A DNA stretch of 39,272 nt from an uncultured Eubacteriales bacterium (lineage in GTDB: Bacteria; Bacillota; Clostridia; Christensenellales; UBA1242). This document shows positions 6,007 to 14,399 of the stretch, one piece after another; position 1 is the first letter of the stretch; each line of letters starts with the position of its first letter. The translations under genes and the position numbers were made by a program. Where the stretch lies: assembly GCA_949096025.1 (NCBI GenBank), contig CARXKP010000004.1, positions 14,483 to 53,754 on the forward strand, in the 5' to 3' direction. Below the pieces are notes generated by a model, which did not search any database, had not been told where the DNA came from, and saw only the letters and a list, made by a program, of their open reading frames with translations.

Positions 6007-8926
6007 ATTCTATTTTAGTAAAACCATCCAGCGAAAACTCTTCATTGCAAAGTATTATTCCGCCTATCCAAGTAAGACCTGCTGGCAAAGGTTTACCATT
6101 ATACATTGTCCAGTTTGCAAAGTTATTTTCTCCTTGATAATAATACTTATTTTCTCCTGTTATGTAAATCGTGCTTTTTACAGCGCTTGTGTTTGCACTT
6201 AAACCTAAATTACTACTACCATCGGCATAACAATCAACTATTGAAGCATTATTAGTAGCGGCTGTTAAAATATAACCATTTGACACTGTACCAATAAAAG
6301 CACTATTAGATATATCAGCATTAGTAGCAACATATCCAACTAAACCTGCCGTGTGAATTGATGATGAACCTTTGACATTGCATTGTGCTATACAATTTAT
6401 TATTGACGAAGAAGTGTTTCCGAGAATTCTACCGACAAGTCCCCCGACCCCTCTTTTTCCAGTTATGTTACCGTGATTGAAACACTGTTTTAATGTAATA
6501 TCAAAACTTTCACCTATCATTCCGCAACATTGATTACCATTGACATTTGCATAACTAATGCAATTTTCTATAAGCCCAGTATAAGCATATCCAACAAGTC
6601 CTCCAATATGAGAATTTCCAACAACATCACCTGCTGAAAGATTAATATTCCTTATTTCAGCACCTATTGTATAGCCAAATAATCCTACATTACTAAATAA
6701 TTGTACTCCACTTGCACTTGTTTGTGAATAAAAATTTATACCTGAAATTGAATACTTTTGTCCGTCGTATACTCCTCTGAATGCCTTTTGACTTTCTTCG
6801 GCAAGATTTACTTCCATAGTATTTCCGCCTATTGACAACCAGTAATGCGAGGATAAATCAATGTGTGCAGTTTGCTTATAAAAAGCATCAATATATTTAT
6901 GTTCTTCGTCTTTTATATTTTCTTCTTGGACTTTTAGCGATAAAAATGCTAAATCTTCAGCAGTTTTAATTAAATATGGATCTGTTTGAGTTCCGCAACC
7001 CTCTTTAAGTTCCTCTGAAGCATAGTCAGCCCAAGTTGTTTGCCATTGTGCTGTTAAAGTTATATTTTCTGTGTATCTCTTTGCAGGAATTGTGTAATTA
7101 TTTTTATATGTATTACCTTCTTGATCTTTCCAGCCAATAAATAGTTTACTTGTATGAGTGAAAGTGCAAGATGGCAATTGTACAGAATTCAAGTAATAAA
7201 ACTCGGTATTTGCCATTTCACCCTGTCCGCCATTAGCGTCATAGATAATATGATATTTAGTTGCAATCCATTTTGCATAAAGAGTAAACACATTTGTTTC
7301 TTGCCAAGCGGAAATGCCTTCTCCATTATCATTGTAATACTGCACTCCTCTTCCATTTGTCTGAGTAAAGTAGCCTTTAAAGTCAAATCCTGTTTTTTCC
7401 GGCGGAGTTATGTCAGGTGGAATTGTACTATATACTATATCTACACTAGTCGACCCTGATGAAGAGGCGTCTTGATTGTCAAGTACGACTTTATATTTAT
7501 TTGCTTCCCAAACTGCGGTAAATACTTTTGCCGAATTTGCATTTCCCAAATTTGGAACTACCAATTCTAATTTTCCGTTTGTTGCTTTATAAATTGTTCC
7601 ATTATGTTCCCAGCCAATTAATGTATAGCCCGCCTTGGTCGTTTGAGGAAAAGTAAAAATGTCTCCCTTTTTTACACCATTTTGTTCACCTAGACCTTCT
7701 TCACCACCATTATAATCAAATAAAAAATTATACAATATATCTTCTGTCATATTTAAATTTAAATGAATAGCAGGACGGATTGGTAAATAATCTCTAACAT
7801 CTTTATTACCACACAAGATACCGCGCGAACGATGAGCAAGTGTTTTTGTAGCATTCCCTTTATTATTACCAGACCTTGCCATATAACTTAATCCTGAACT
7901 ATCAATAGAATCTTTTCTTTGAGCACCAGAAGTTCCCCATAATCCATCAAACATATAATAAAAATAACCTAAATCATAACAATCATTACTATAATACCCT
8001 ATTTCCATTCCGCTAGGCAACCATACATAATCGTTTTTCCAAGCAGAATTTCCTGTTTTACCTGCATAGTTGCTAGCCCTTGATGTAAACTTAGCGCTAC
8101 TTTCGGTATCAGACCAAACCTCATTGGAATACCTACCGCCACCAATATTACCTAGTTGATTAATTATTGATGTGGGTAAAGTCGCCTGCCAACTCATTTG
8201 ACTAGGTGTAGTTAAATATTTAGTCACACTACCACTCACTCCACTCATAGTAAATTTGGCAAAAGGATTTGTTGAACTTTGATTTGCTGTATAAAGTGAA
8301 GTTGAAGAAGTTGAATATTCGCCACCATTATTTAATGTAACAGCCCGCACATAACTTGTTCCATACATATTTGAAGGATATTCAACGGATGTATTTGTAC
8401 TAGCCCAGCCCGCTGAGAAAGAAGAGTATAGACTTCCATTAACAAATCGATAATACTCGCCAAGTTTACCGTTTCTGCCCGACCAAGAATCTTGATAACT
8501 TCCATTTAGCCATAAAGTCAATGTGGGATTATCATTTATATCATTAGAAAGATACATTACTTGCCAATCAAGTCCTGCAAATCTTACAACAACATCTTGT
8601 CCCTCTGCTTTTCCAGTCTTTGCATTACGTATATCAGACGCACTAATTGCTCTCTGCGATAGCAAATTTTTTAATGGTTCCAGGTTTGATGAAGAAATAA
8701 ATGAACTGTCAGAAATTATTGCTAAAAGTTTATCAAAGTTAGTTTTATTCATTTTATTTCCGTCCCAGATTTCATCAACTTTGGCATAACTTGTTGTATC
8801 AGTATTAGTTATAGCACCACCATTATTTTGTTTGATAACATCAAGTTTATTAAGTCCAAGTAGTAAACTTGACATAGCAAAAAGGAGGAAACAGATTACT
8901 ATTGATACCTTTCTTATAATTTTCAT
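6005..8926 (-). CDS. Secreted multidomain surface protein: DUF6273-like domain, Listeria/Bacteroides repeats, GLUG-like repeats
   Basis: 973 aa. The N-terminus MKIIRKVSIVICFLLF plus a further hydrophobic stretch is a signal peptide or anchor (about 1-28). Residues about 110-395 resemble DUF6273 (FAGLDWQVMYLS, YGTSYVRAVTLN, LPSGMEIG, LPIRPAIHLNL). Residues about 400-632 hold three Listeria/Bacteroides (InlB B-type) repeats, each ending in a TAVW/YAKW/TAQW strand (GYTLIGWEHNG, FDFKGYFTQTNGRG, FIGWKDQEGN). Residues about 640-895 begin GTQTDPYLIKTAEDLAFL and contain GLUG-like beta-helix turns (NVGLFGY, IGGLVGYAYTG, VGGLVGRI, TAGLVGYV). No LPXTG or C-terminal anchor is visible. The protein is probably extracellular and adhesive or structural. 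Its cap-like module and one repeat closely resemble parts of the 6907-aa protein at 14501-35224. The ribosome binding site is GGGAGGTG at 8938-8931. Confidence 0.85.
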   Translation of the reverse strand: MKIIRKVSIVICFLLFAMSSLLLGLNKLDVIKQNNGGAITNTDTTSYAKVDEIWDGNKMNKTNFDKLLAIISDSSFISSSNLEPLKNLLSQRAISASDIRNAKTGKAEGQDVVVRFAGLDWQVMYLSNDINDNPTLTLWLNGSYQDSWSGRNGKLGEYYRFVNGSLYSSFSAGWASTNTSVEYPSNMYGTSYVRAVTLNNGGEYSTSSTSLYTANQSSTNPFAKFTMSGVSGSVTKYLTTPSQMSWQATLPTSIINQLGNIGGGRYSNEVWSDTESSAKFTSRASNYAGKTGNSAWKNDYVWLPSGMEIGYYSNDCYDLGYFYYMFDGLWGTSGAQRKDSIDSSGLSYMARSGNNKGNATKTLAHRSRGILCGNKDVRDYLPIRPAIHLNLNMTEDILYNFLFDYNGGEEGLGEQNGVKKGDIFTFPQTTKAGYTLIGWEHNGTIYKATNGKLELVVPNLGNANSAKVFTAVWEANKYKVVLDNQDASSSGSTSVDIVYSTIPPDITPPEKTGFDFKGYFTQTNGRGVQYYNDNGEGISAWQETNVFTLYAKWIATKYHIIYDANGGQGEMANTEFYYLNSVQLPSCTFTHTSKLFIGWKDQEGNTYKNNYTIPAKRYTENITLTAQWQTTWADYASEELKEGCGTQTDPYLIKTAEDLAFLSLKVQEENIKDEEHKYIDAFYKQTAHIDLSSHYWLSIGGNTMEVNLAEESQKAFRGVYDGQKYSISGINFYSQTSASGVQLFSNVGLFGYTIGAEIRNINLSAGDVVGNSHIGGLVGYAYTGLIENCISYANVNGNQCCGMIGESFDITLKQCFNHGNITGKRGVGGLVGRILGNTSSSIINCIAQCNVKGSSSIHTAGLVGYVATNADISNSAFIGTVSNGYILTAATNNASIVDCYADGSSNLGLSANTSAVKSTIYITGENKYYYQGENNFANWTMYNGKPLPAGLTWIGGIILCNEEFSLDGFTKIE

Positions 8927-8995
8927 CTATCACCTCCCAAACTTAGTTTATTATAATCGTAAACTTATTTTCAAAATTTATATTTTTTAGTTCCC

Positions 8996-9108
8996 TCGAA
9001 CCAGAAGTTCGACGCAAGTCTTATGCTTGGCAACCAACGCAAACTAATTTACAAATTAAAATATTTAGTATTCCACAAGCATCGCCTTAGCAAGCAACCA
9101 AATGTTGC
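8996..9108 (+). repeat. Short hairpin repeats (5-bp stem, 5-nt loop), REP-like
   Basis: CGAAC-CAGAA-GTTCG (8997-9011; outer pair extends to 8996/9012), followed by ACG, and GCAAC-CAAAT-GTTGC (9094-9108). Between them CAAG-N7-CTTG (9015-9029) resembles, on the minus strand, the hairpin at 14486-14500. The same design, in the opposite orientation, recurs at 14400-14500. Confidence 0.55.
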
Positions 9109-9272
9109 CCAATTATAATAAAATTTATTGCTTATTTTTATTACACCGCGTACAAATAACCAAACCTTTGTAAATTATAATAAGTTAAAATTAGTTTGCT
9201 TCTTTTTTCGCTTGTTTATGAAATATATAGTTTGTCACCTCCGCTCGAATTACATTATATATTTATACTTTC

Positions 9273-9302
9273 ATTTTACCCCCCTCCTATCAATTTTGTC
9301 AA
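9273..9302 (-). promoter_or_regulatory. Strong minus-strand promoter far upstream of the 973-aa gene
   Basis: TTGACA (9302-9297), an 18-nt spacer with a G-run, TAAAAT (9278-9273). It points towards the 973-aa gene, 347 bp away, with no gene between. It may define a long structured leader or a small RNA. Confidence 0.5.
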
Positions 9303-9313
9303 ACATTTAACGA

Positions 9314-9338
9314 ACATTATAAAAACAATTTATAATGT
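9314..9338. promoter_or_regulatory. Perfect 10-bp inverted repeat upstream of the 9302-9273 promoter
   Basis: ACATTATAAA (9314-9323), a 5-nt spacer, TTTATAATGT (9329-9338), 11 bp upstream of the minus-strand -35. It has no G/C clamp or T-run of its own, so a protein-binding site is more likely than a terminator. Confidence 0.4.
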
Positions 9339-9340
9339 AA

Positions 9341-9369
9341 AAAAGAACGAAAAACTTATTCGTTCTTTT
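9341..9369. terminator. Bidirectional terminator, serving the phosphoribosyltransferase gene
   Basis: AAAAGAACGAA (9341-9351), a 7-nt loop, TTCGTTCTTTT (9359-9369), with T-runs on both strands. It lies about 100 bp past the minus-strand stop codon at 9469. Confidence 0.75.
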
Positions 9370-9468
9370 AATTAAAAATTAAACGCATTTTTCTTTATTT
9401 TTATATAAAAAATGGGAATTTTAATAAATTTATTTTTGTTTAGTTGCTTCTATCTTATTTATAATATT

Positions 9469-10041
9469 TTACTGAAGTGGCAAAAATCCACAGAAATAAT
9501 TAGGAATATCATTAAAAATAAAACCAGATTTAATCTTTCCAACATTTTCTTTTTTGTCTTCTTTTAAAATGGTAGCCGAACAAGTTAATTTAAAGCCTGC
9601 CCTTTCAGCATATTTTGTTATTGATTTAAAGGTTGAACCTGTTGAGAATACATCGTCCACAAAAACAACATTCTTCCCAACAAGTTTATTTTCATCAATC
9701 TCCGAGATAAAATAATTTGTTTTCCCAGATGTTATACTTTCTCCCTCTGTTTGGCGTGGGTTTGCCATATAACATTTTTTTTCTTTTCTAAGACAAACAT
9801 AATCCACCCCTAGTTCTCTAGCAACTTCTTGTGCAATAGGAAGTCCTTTAAGTTCTGTAGTTAAGATAACATCACATTTGTTTCCACCTTCCCTTATTTG
9901 TCTTGCAAGATCTTTTCCTGCTTCAATAAGAAGTGGAATATCTCCAACCGGGTTAAAGCCTGCAATCATAAGACCACTTGGAGTTGGCAGAATAGGGAGT
10001 TCTCTTGTAAGACCAAGTACATTTAATTCAAAAAATTCCAT
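9469..10041 (-). CDS. Purine-type phosphoribosyltransferase (adenine phosphoribosyltransferase-like)
   Basis: 190-aa type I phosphoribosyltransferase. The PRPP-binding loop is VVFVDDVFSTGSTF (125-138), with the acidic pair D129-D130 and the TGST phosphate loop. Upstream, VILTTELKGLPIAQEVARELG (58-78) corresponds to the pyrophosphate-loop region, and LRKEKK (84-89) to the flexible-loop start seen in adenine/xanthine enzymes. Such enzymes transfer a purine base to PRPP to form the nucleoside monophosphate in salvage. Length and motifs fit Apt/Xpt, and the exact base is uncertain; the N-terminus (LPTPSGLMIAGFNP) is not the usual one of either. AAGGAG (10054-10049) is 7 nt before the ATG. The leader is too short to hold a purine riboswitch. 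It seems monocistronic. Confidence 0.75.
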   Translation of the reverse strand: MEFFELNVLGLTRELPILPTPSGLMIAGFNPVGDIPLLIEAGKDLARQIREGGNKCDVILTTELKGLPIAQEVARELGVDYVCLRKEKKCYMANPRQTEGESITSGKTNYFISEIDENKLVGKNVVFVDDVFSTGSTFKSITKYAERAGFKLTCSATILKEDKKENVGKIKSGFIFNDIPNYFCGFLPLQ

Positions 10042-10062
10042 AAATTTTCTCCTTTCTTGTAT

Positions 10063-10091
10063 ATTTTATCATACTCTTTTTTCCTCGTCAA
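10063..10091 (-). promoter_or_regulatory. Promoter of the phosphoribosyltransferase gene
   Basis: On the minus strand: TTGACG (10091-10086), a 17-nt spacer, TAAAAT (10068-10063) with an upstream TGA (extended -10). The transcription start is predicted near 10056, giving a leader of about 15 nt. Confidence 0.65.
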
Positions 10092-10241
10092 TCATATTGC
10101 CATATTGACAAAAATTTGATTTATATATTAAAATCTTTCAAAAAGTGCATTTTTAACCTGAAAAACGTCTAGATTTTTTGTATTTTTTAACTAAATTAAA
10201 AATTACTGTAAATTTAAACCTCTTTTATTATAAATAAAACC

Positions 10242-10270
10242 TTGAAAAAATAAGCCTTTTATGCTACAAT
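10242..10270 (+). promoter_or_regulatory. Promoter of the HExxH/PAP2/AAA+ operon
   Basis: TTGAAA (10242-10247), a 17-nt spacer, extended -10 TGC-TACAAT (hexamer 10265-10270). The in-frame ATG at 10261 lies within this promoter, so translation should begin at 10288. Confidence 0.7.
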
Positions 10271-10287
10271 TATATAAGGAGCGAAAA

Positions 10288-11313
10288 ATGAAAAAAGATT
10301 TTTTAAATGATGAAAATTTAACATTTAAAGACTTACTGTCATTTATTAATAAAGACTTTTATAAATACATCACAACTAAGCGTCAACTAACCGAATTTAC
10401 AAGAAAATTACTTGATACTTATTGTGATGAAAAAGGCATTGCTCCAGTCACACTTACATCGACAAATTTTAGAAAAGAGCATTTTGCTACATATTTTAGA
10501 TTTACCGCAGAAATCAAGATTAACAATCTCTTGTTAAAGGGATTTGACCACTTTAGAGAAACCGAAAATATGTATTTCTTGCAGGAATACTTTGATACAA
10601 TTTTGCACGAACTTCGTCATCACGAACAATTTGTAAGTGCCTGCAAAGATTTCCATCCTGTAGTAAAATATACTGCGCAAATTATAAAAAAATTTAAGGC
10701 GGAACAACTCTTTGACAGTTTCTCATACTATTGCAATCCTACTGAACTGGATGCGAGATACTTTGCTTATACCAAACTTAAAGACAATGAAAGTTTAAAA
10801 CCTTATTTCCTTAGCGATGATTATCGTGATGAAGAAATAACTTCCGAAACAAAGGGAGCATTTGATTATGCAACCCTTTTTAAAGACAAGGGCTTATGGA
10901 AAGTTAAAGGTATAGCAAAACCTTTAAGACTACTTGAAACGTCTATTGCCGAAATTGCTTTTAAGTATAGATTATATTTTGTTTCAAACAAAGCTCCCGA
11001 AACGCGAGAGATAAATTGGAGCGAGGCGGTAAACAATGTTAAACTTAGCGAGCGAGTAAGCCAACAAATTGCACCTGAATTTTATAGTGATAATTTTATC
11101 TTTGAGGACAACCCGATTGAAGTTGAAGAAAAAGTTATGGGTGAAATAGAAGATTATCATAAATATATAAATGCAATTATAAAAGTAGAAAAGGCTCATC
11201 GTGACGCTTTAAGAAAAAAGAGAAAAGAAAACTCTAAAAACAATAAACCAAAATCGCAAAAAACTAACAACAAACAATTAGAAAACACCGATAAGCAAAT
11301 TGAAAACGAATAA
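10288..11313 (+). CDS. HExxH-containing protein, putative zinc metallopeptidase
   Basis: 341 aa. The start at 10288 is chosen because AAGGAG (10276-10281) is 6 nt upstream and the earlier in-frame ATG is within the promoter. The core signature is ILHELRHHEQF: H107-E108-x-x-H111 is the zinc-binding and catalytic motif of zincins. A Glu in NPTELDARYFA (E153) could be the third ligand, as in gluzincin-like proteins with an N/E-x-x-A motif. There is no signal peptide or membrane segment, so the enzyme would be cytoplasmic. The last 40 residues are a basic Lys/Asn/Gln-rich tail. It is first in a probable operon with a PAP2-type membrane protein (41-nt gap) and an AAA+ ATPase. Peptidase activity is inferred from the motif only and the substrate is unknown. 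Confidence 0.75.
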   Translation: MKKDFLNDENLTFKDLLSFINKDFYKYITTKRQLTEFTRKLLDTYCDEKGIAPVTLTSTNFRKEHFATYFRFTAEIKINNLLLKGFDHFRETENMYFLQEYFDTILHELRHHEQFVSACKDFHPVVKYTAQIIKKFKAEQLFDSFSYYCNPTELDARYFAYTKLKDNESLKPYFLSDDYRDEEITSETKGAFDYATLFKDKGLWKVKGIAKPLRLLETSIAEIAFKYRLYFVSNKAPETREINWSEAVNNVKLSERVSQQIAPEFYSDNFIFEDNPIEVEEKVMGEIEDYHKYINAIIKVEKAHRDALRKKRKENSKNNKPKSQKTNNKQLENTDKQIENE

Positions 11314-11354
11314 TAACAATTTTAATTATACTTATCAAACTTACGAGGTAAAAA

Positions 11355-12083
11355 ATGAAATCAAAAATTAAGGACTTTTATTCTAAAATAAGTTATGCCA
11401 TAATTCCATTTATAATTTTTATATCAATAGTACTTATCTCATACTGGGGAGTACAGCTTCTTTATAATCACGGACTTATTCAAGGCAGTCAATACCACAA
11501 AATTTCACTTGACGATAAAGTTCCACTTATATCCGAATTTGTATATATATATTTTTTCACATTCCCACTTGGTATATTTTTATTCTTTTATCTAGCATAT
11601 ACAAATAAGACTGCCTTTTATAATTTACTAATAACTTGCATCATTGCCTTCACCCTTTCTGGAATTATCTATCTATGTGCAGAAACTTATGTTACAAGAC
11701 CTGACTTTGAGCCTCAAAGTTTTACAGATAAATTTCTTGTTTATACCTGGGGTGCTTCAAATATTAATAATTTCCCATCTCAACATTGTTTTATGGCTTT
11801 TTCTGTTATTATTGGTGCTGTCACTGCTAACGGAAAAGATAAAGAACGAAAGATGAATAAAATTTTTATAGTATTTGCAGTTATTTGCTCAATACTTATC
11901 TGCCTTTCAACAATATTTACTAAACAACACTATTGTATGGACATTGTAGCATCTTTTGTAATAATGTTTACTATTTATCCTATCATAAGTGTATTTAAGA
12001 TTGGTGACAAAGTGAAAACTTGGCAGGAAAAACGTACTACAAAAAGACTTGAAAATAAACTAAATAAAATTGGCAAAAATTAA
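11355..12083 (+). CDS. PAP2-superfamily membrane phosphatase/transferase (PAP2_3-like)
   Basis: 242-aa integral membrane protein with about five or six hydrophobic segments (around 14-36, 60-82, 88-108, 143-157, 170-186, 196-214). The PAP2 phosphatase motifs are in order: R115-P116 (motif 1 end), FPSQH (PSQH 141-144, motif 2) and S185-T-x5-H192-x3-D196 (motif 3, KQHYCMD). Motif 2 has Gln for the usual Gly, and motif 3 has Thr for the usual Arg, as in the PAP2_3/IPC-synthase-like branch. These enzymes remove or transfer phosphate groups of lipid phosphates at the membrane surface. It sits between the HExxH gene (41 nt) and the AAA+ gene (16 nt). GAGGT precedes the ATG. The tail is basic (KRTTKRLENKLNKIG). 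Confidence 0.85.
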   Translation: MKSKIKDFYSKISYAIIPFIIFISIVLISYWGVQLLYNHGLIQGSQYHKISLDDKVPLISEFVYIYFFTFPLGIFLFFYLAYTNKTAFYNLLITCIIAFTLSGIIYLCAETYVTRPDFEPQSFTDKFLVYTWGASNINNFPSQHCFMAFSVIIGAVTANGKDKERKMNKIFIVFAVICSILICLSTIFTKQHYCMDIVASFVIMFTIYPIISVFKIGDKVKTWQEKRTTKRLENKLNKIGKN

Positions 12084-12099
12084 TCTTTAGGAGTTTATT

Positions 12100-14229
12100 A
12101 TGAGCGAAATATTTTTAAAACAATTCTTGCCAAACGGCGACCAACAAGCAACTAACGATGTCGTTGCTATAGAAGATATGTCTGATTTAGAACAACTAAG
12201 TTATGACCAAATATTTACAAAGCCTACAAATTACTCTGATGCTTGTAGTGGTGCTAAAATAAATCCAAATCATAGAGATTTCGCTTTGCGTAATAGCGAT
12301 TCGCAAAACTCAAGTTTTATTGTAGTTGCTCAAGCAAGTAATGACAGTAATTCTCAAAAATTCAAAAGTGCCAATTTGCAAATGGATGTTAGCGATAATT
12401 CGCTTGTTTGTCCTATGCTTTTTATAAATCTAAATGCTCTAAATCCTAGGAAAGTCAAAAACTCACCTTTAGGTCAATATAAAATCAGAAAATTTGACAA
12501 AGATTTCGCCTTAATTGAATTTGAAAACCTAGTTTTTCCACAATCAATAGTTGTTAGCGAAAAAGCAGAGCTCCTCACTTCTCTTTATAATACAGGAAAC
12601 TTAAAAGAAACAGGAAAAAGTTTTATAGGACAATTTGATAAACAAACAAAACGCCCAATCTTTAATAAGGAATATGAGTATAATGGAAAATTATATGTTC
12701 CTTGCAGAGCTTCCTCCGCTAGGGATGTTTTAGTAGGTCAAAATCCTACTTATTCACAAAAAGGAGATGAGTTTTTATATTGGTTTTATGTAGAACCTAT
12801 TTCTTGGAGAATAAGAAATTACAGCTCTCTTCCAAGTTGGTTAAATCCTGATGGCGATGGAAGCCATAAAGGTATACTTTTAAGGTCAAATTATGGCATT
12901 ATTTCAGGAATTCCTTTTGCTGTTGTAAAAGATACAACATACCCAAAACATTCAAATGATTATCAAATTTCTTTTTTAAGGGCTTATCTAAATGGCTATA
13001 ATTCTCGCGATGAAATTCCTGATGAAATTTTAAGGGATATAGATTTTGATAATTTACGTTTATTTAATTTAAAGGATCATAACTTTTTAGATGAGGCTTT
13101 TAGAGGTGACAAAACATTAATAATAGAAAATACTGTTTCTAATTCTTCGTCAACAAAAAAGGGTTATAATATAAAAATCGATAATACTCCTCTCTCTATT
13201 CAAGAACAAATGCAATTTTATCTTAACACTGGAAAGACCTTTATGTTACACGGGCCAAGCGGTATAGGTAAAACACGAAGAGTTCAAGACCTTGACCCTC
13301 AATGTGTTATGCTTCAACTTAGAAATGGAATACTTCCTGAAGAAATAATTGGAAAGACCGCATTTGAAGATGGCATTTCAAAATGGATTGAGCCAACTTG
13401 GTACACCAAAATAAAAGAAGTATGCGAAAATGATAAGGAGCATAACCACATACTTTTCATAGATGAACTTACTAACGTTCACGCAAATGAGCAATCTCTT
13501 GTTTATCACATAGTACTTGAGCACTCGATTGACGGAAATATTGGAAAGCTTCCAGATAACTGCGTAGTTATCGCAGCGGGTAACAACCCAGAAGAATCCG
13601 AAGCGGCTTATAATATGCCTGAACCTTTATTTAGACGCTTTGATGCGCATATACAATTAAAACCTGATATTGCAAGTTGGCTTGAATGGGGAAGTGAACT
13701 AAATAATAAAAACCGTCCAAAAATTCACCCTCTTATTGCTGAGTTTGTTGCAACCTATGGAGAACGAGTATTTTATTCTGCTTATGACCCAGAAAATCCA
13801 CCAAAGTTTGCCGTTGACCCTCGTGCTTGGGAACAAGTAAGTAATATCATTTATGACAATAACAACACTCTTAGATTTAAATTAATTGAAGATAAAGTCG
13901 GAACAGACATTGCAACTTCACTCATTGACTTTGCTTCAAAAAATCACCTTTCTGTTGACGATATTGTTAGTGGAAATTATATTCAATCAGATATACCAAC
14001 CTCAGAAAATGAAAAGTTTGCACTCACCTACTACTTAAGAAAAGCAAAGCCTGAACAATTAAAAGTAGTCCGAAACTTTATTAAAACAAATTTTGGAGGA
14101 GAAAAACTTGCAACATTTGATAAACTTTGGGCAGAAAATAGTGATGAAAATGCACTTTTCTTAAGTGATTTAATCGAAGAAGAAAATAAAGCATCAATAC
14201 ATACAGACAATAATTCACAATTAAGTTAA
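12100..14229 (+). CDS. MoxR-like AAA+ ATPase with N-terminal DUF6273-like domain
   Basis: 709 aa. The AAA+ module (about 365-540) has Walker A GPSGIGKT (385-392), Walker B ILFIDEL (451-457), a sensor-1-type VVIAAGNNP and an arginine-finger region EPLFRRFDAH. Layout and motifs match the MoxR/AAA_5 group, which remodels protein complexes and often works with VWA proteins; no VWA gene is present here. Residues about 199-337 resemble DUF6273: PISWRIRNY, LLRSNYGI, YQISFLRAYLNGYN, NFLDEAFRGD. The 973-aa surface protein has a domain of the same type. Residues 1-190 are Asn/Ser-rich and unassigned, and 550-709 are helical. No signal peptide is seen, so it should be cytoplasmic. It is third in a probable operon. 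AGGAG (12089-12093) precedes the ATG. Confidence 0.85.
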   Translation: MSEIFLKQFLPNGDQQATNDVVAIEDMSDLEQLSYDQIFTKPTNYSDACSGAKINPNHRDFALRNSDSQNSSFIVVAQASNDSNSQKFKSANLQMDVSDNSLVCPMLFINLNALNPRKVKNSPLGQYKIRKFDKDFALIEFENLVFPQSIVVSEKAELLTSLYNTGNLKETGKSFIGQFDKQTKRPIFNKEYEYNGKLYVPCRASSARDVLVGQNPTYSQKGDEFLYWFYVEPISWRIRNYSSLPSWLNPDGDGSHKGILLRSNYGIISGIPFAVVKDTTYPKHSNDYQISFLRAYLNGYNSRDEIPDEILRDIDFDNLRLFNLKDHNFLDEAFRGDKTLIIENTVSNSSSTKKGYNIKIDNTPLSIQEQMQFYLNTGKTFMLHGPSGIGKTRRVQDLDPQCVMLQLRNGILPEEIIGKTAFEDGISKWIEPTWYTKIKEVCENDKEHNHILFIDELTNVHANEQSLVYHIVLEHSIDGNIGKLPDNCVVIAAGNNPEESEAAYNMPEPLFRRFDAHIQLKPDIASWLEWGSELNNKNRPKIHPLIAEFVATYGERVFYSAYDPENPPKFAVDPRAWEQVSNIIYDNNNTLRFKLIEDKVGTDIATSLIDFASKNHLSVDDIVSGNYIQSDIPTSENEKFALTYYLRKAKPEQLKVVRNFIKTNFGGEKLATFDKLWAENSDENALFLSDLIEEENKASIHTDNNSQLS

Positions 14230-14264
14230 ATATATTGATTAGATAAATTTTATTGTAAATGACA

Positions 14265-14299
14265 AAAAAAACTCCAACCGTTTTGGTTGGAGTTTTTTT
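14265..14299. terminator. Bidirectional terminator between the AAA+ gene and the giant gene
   Basis: Perfect 15-bp stem: AAAAAAACTCCAACC (14265-14279), loop GTTTT, GGTTGGAGTTTTTTT (14285-14299). T-runs on both strands serve the convergent genes. Confidence 0.92.
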
Positions 14300-14399
14300 A
14301 CTTAGTTGTCAAATTTGCTGATTGCAGTCAACCCTAAGAGAATGTAGCAATATTTAAATTTGCAATACATTCAATGACAATGGTTAAACCTAAGGTTTA
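14300..14399. other. Non-coding spacer with an imperfect hairpin
   Basis: GAATGTA-GCAA (14340-14350) pairs with TTGC-AA-TACATTC (14360-14372), leaving a 2-nt bulge. TAAACC-TAA-GGTTTA follows at about 14384-14398. This lies in the 3' region of the giant gene's transcript, before the terminator. Confidence 0.4.

Larger units (their letters stand above)
8927..9468. other. 540-bp non-coding region with promoters, palindromes and hairpin repeats
   Basis: No credible gene. From left to right: a TATAAT (minus, 8955-8950) close to the 973-aa gene; a cluster of short hairpins (8996-9108); AT-rich filler; a good minus-strand promoter (9302-9273); a perfect dyad (9314-9338); and a bidirectional terminator (9341-9369). 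If the 9302-9273 promoter drives the 973-aa gene, its mRNA would have a leader of about 340 nt containing the hairpins. Otherwise the promoter could make a small RNA. Confidence 0.6.

Noticed and set aside
8990..9030. Possible tRNA or tRNA remnant (GTTCGA next to small stems)
   Set aside because: No 5-bp T stem, no acceptor stem and no 5-bp anticodon stem could be formed; the arms fit the hairpin-repeat family better.
9263..9274. Minus-strand mini-frame ATG-AAA-GTA-TAA after a G-rich Shine-Dalgarno-like run
   Set aside because: It has only three codons and overlaps the -10 of the promoter at 9302-9273.
10042..10100. Purine riboswitch before the phosphoribosyltransferase gene
   Set aside because: The predicted leader is about 15 nt, too short for the aptamer.
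10261..10287. Upstream ATG for the HExxH gene
   Set aside because: It overlaps the extended -10 promoter element; AAGGAG serves the ATG at 10288.
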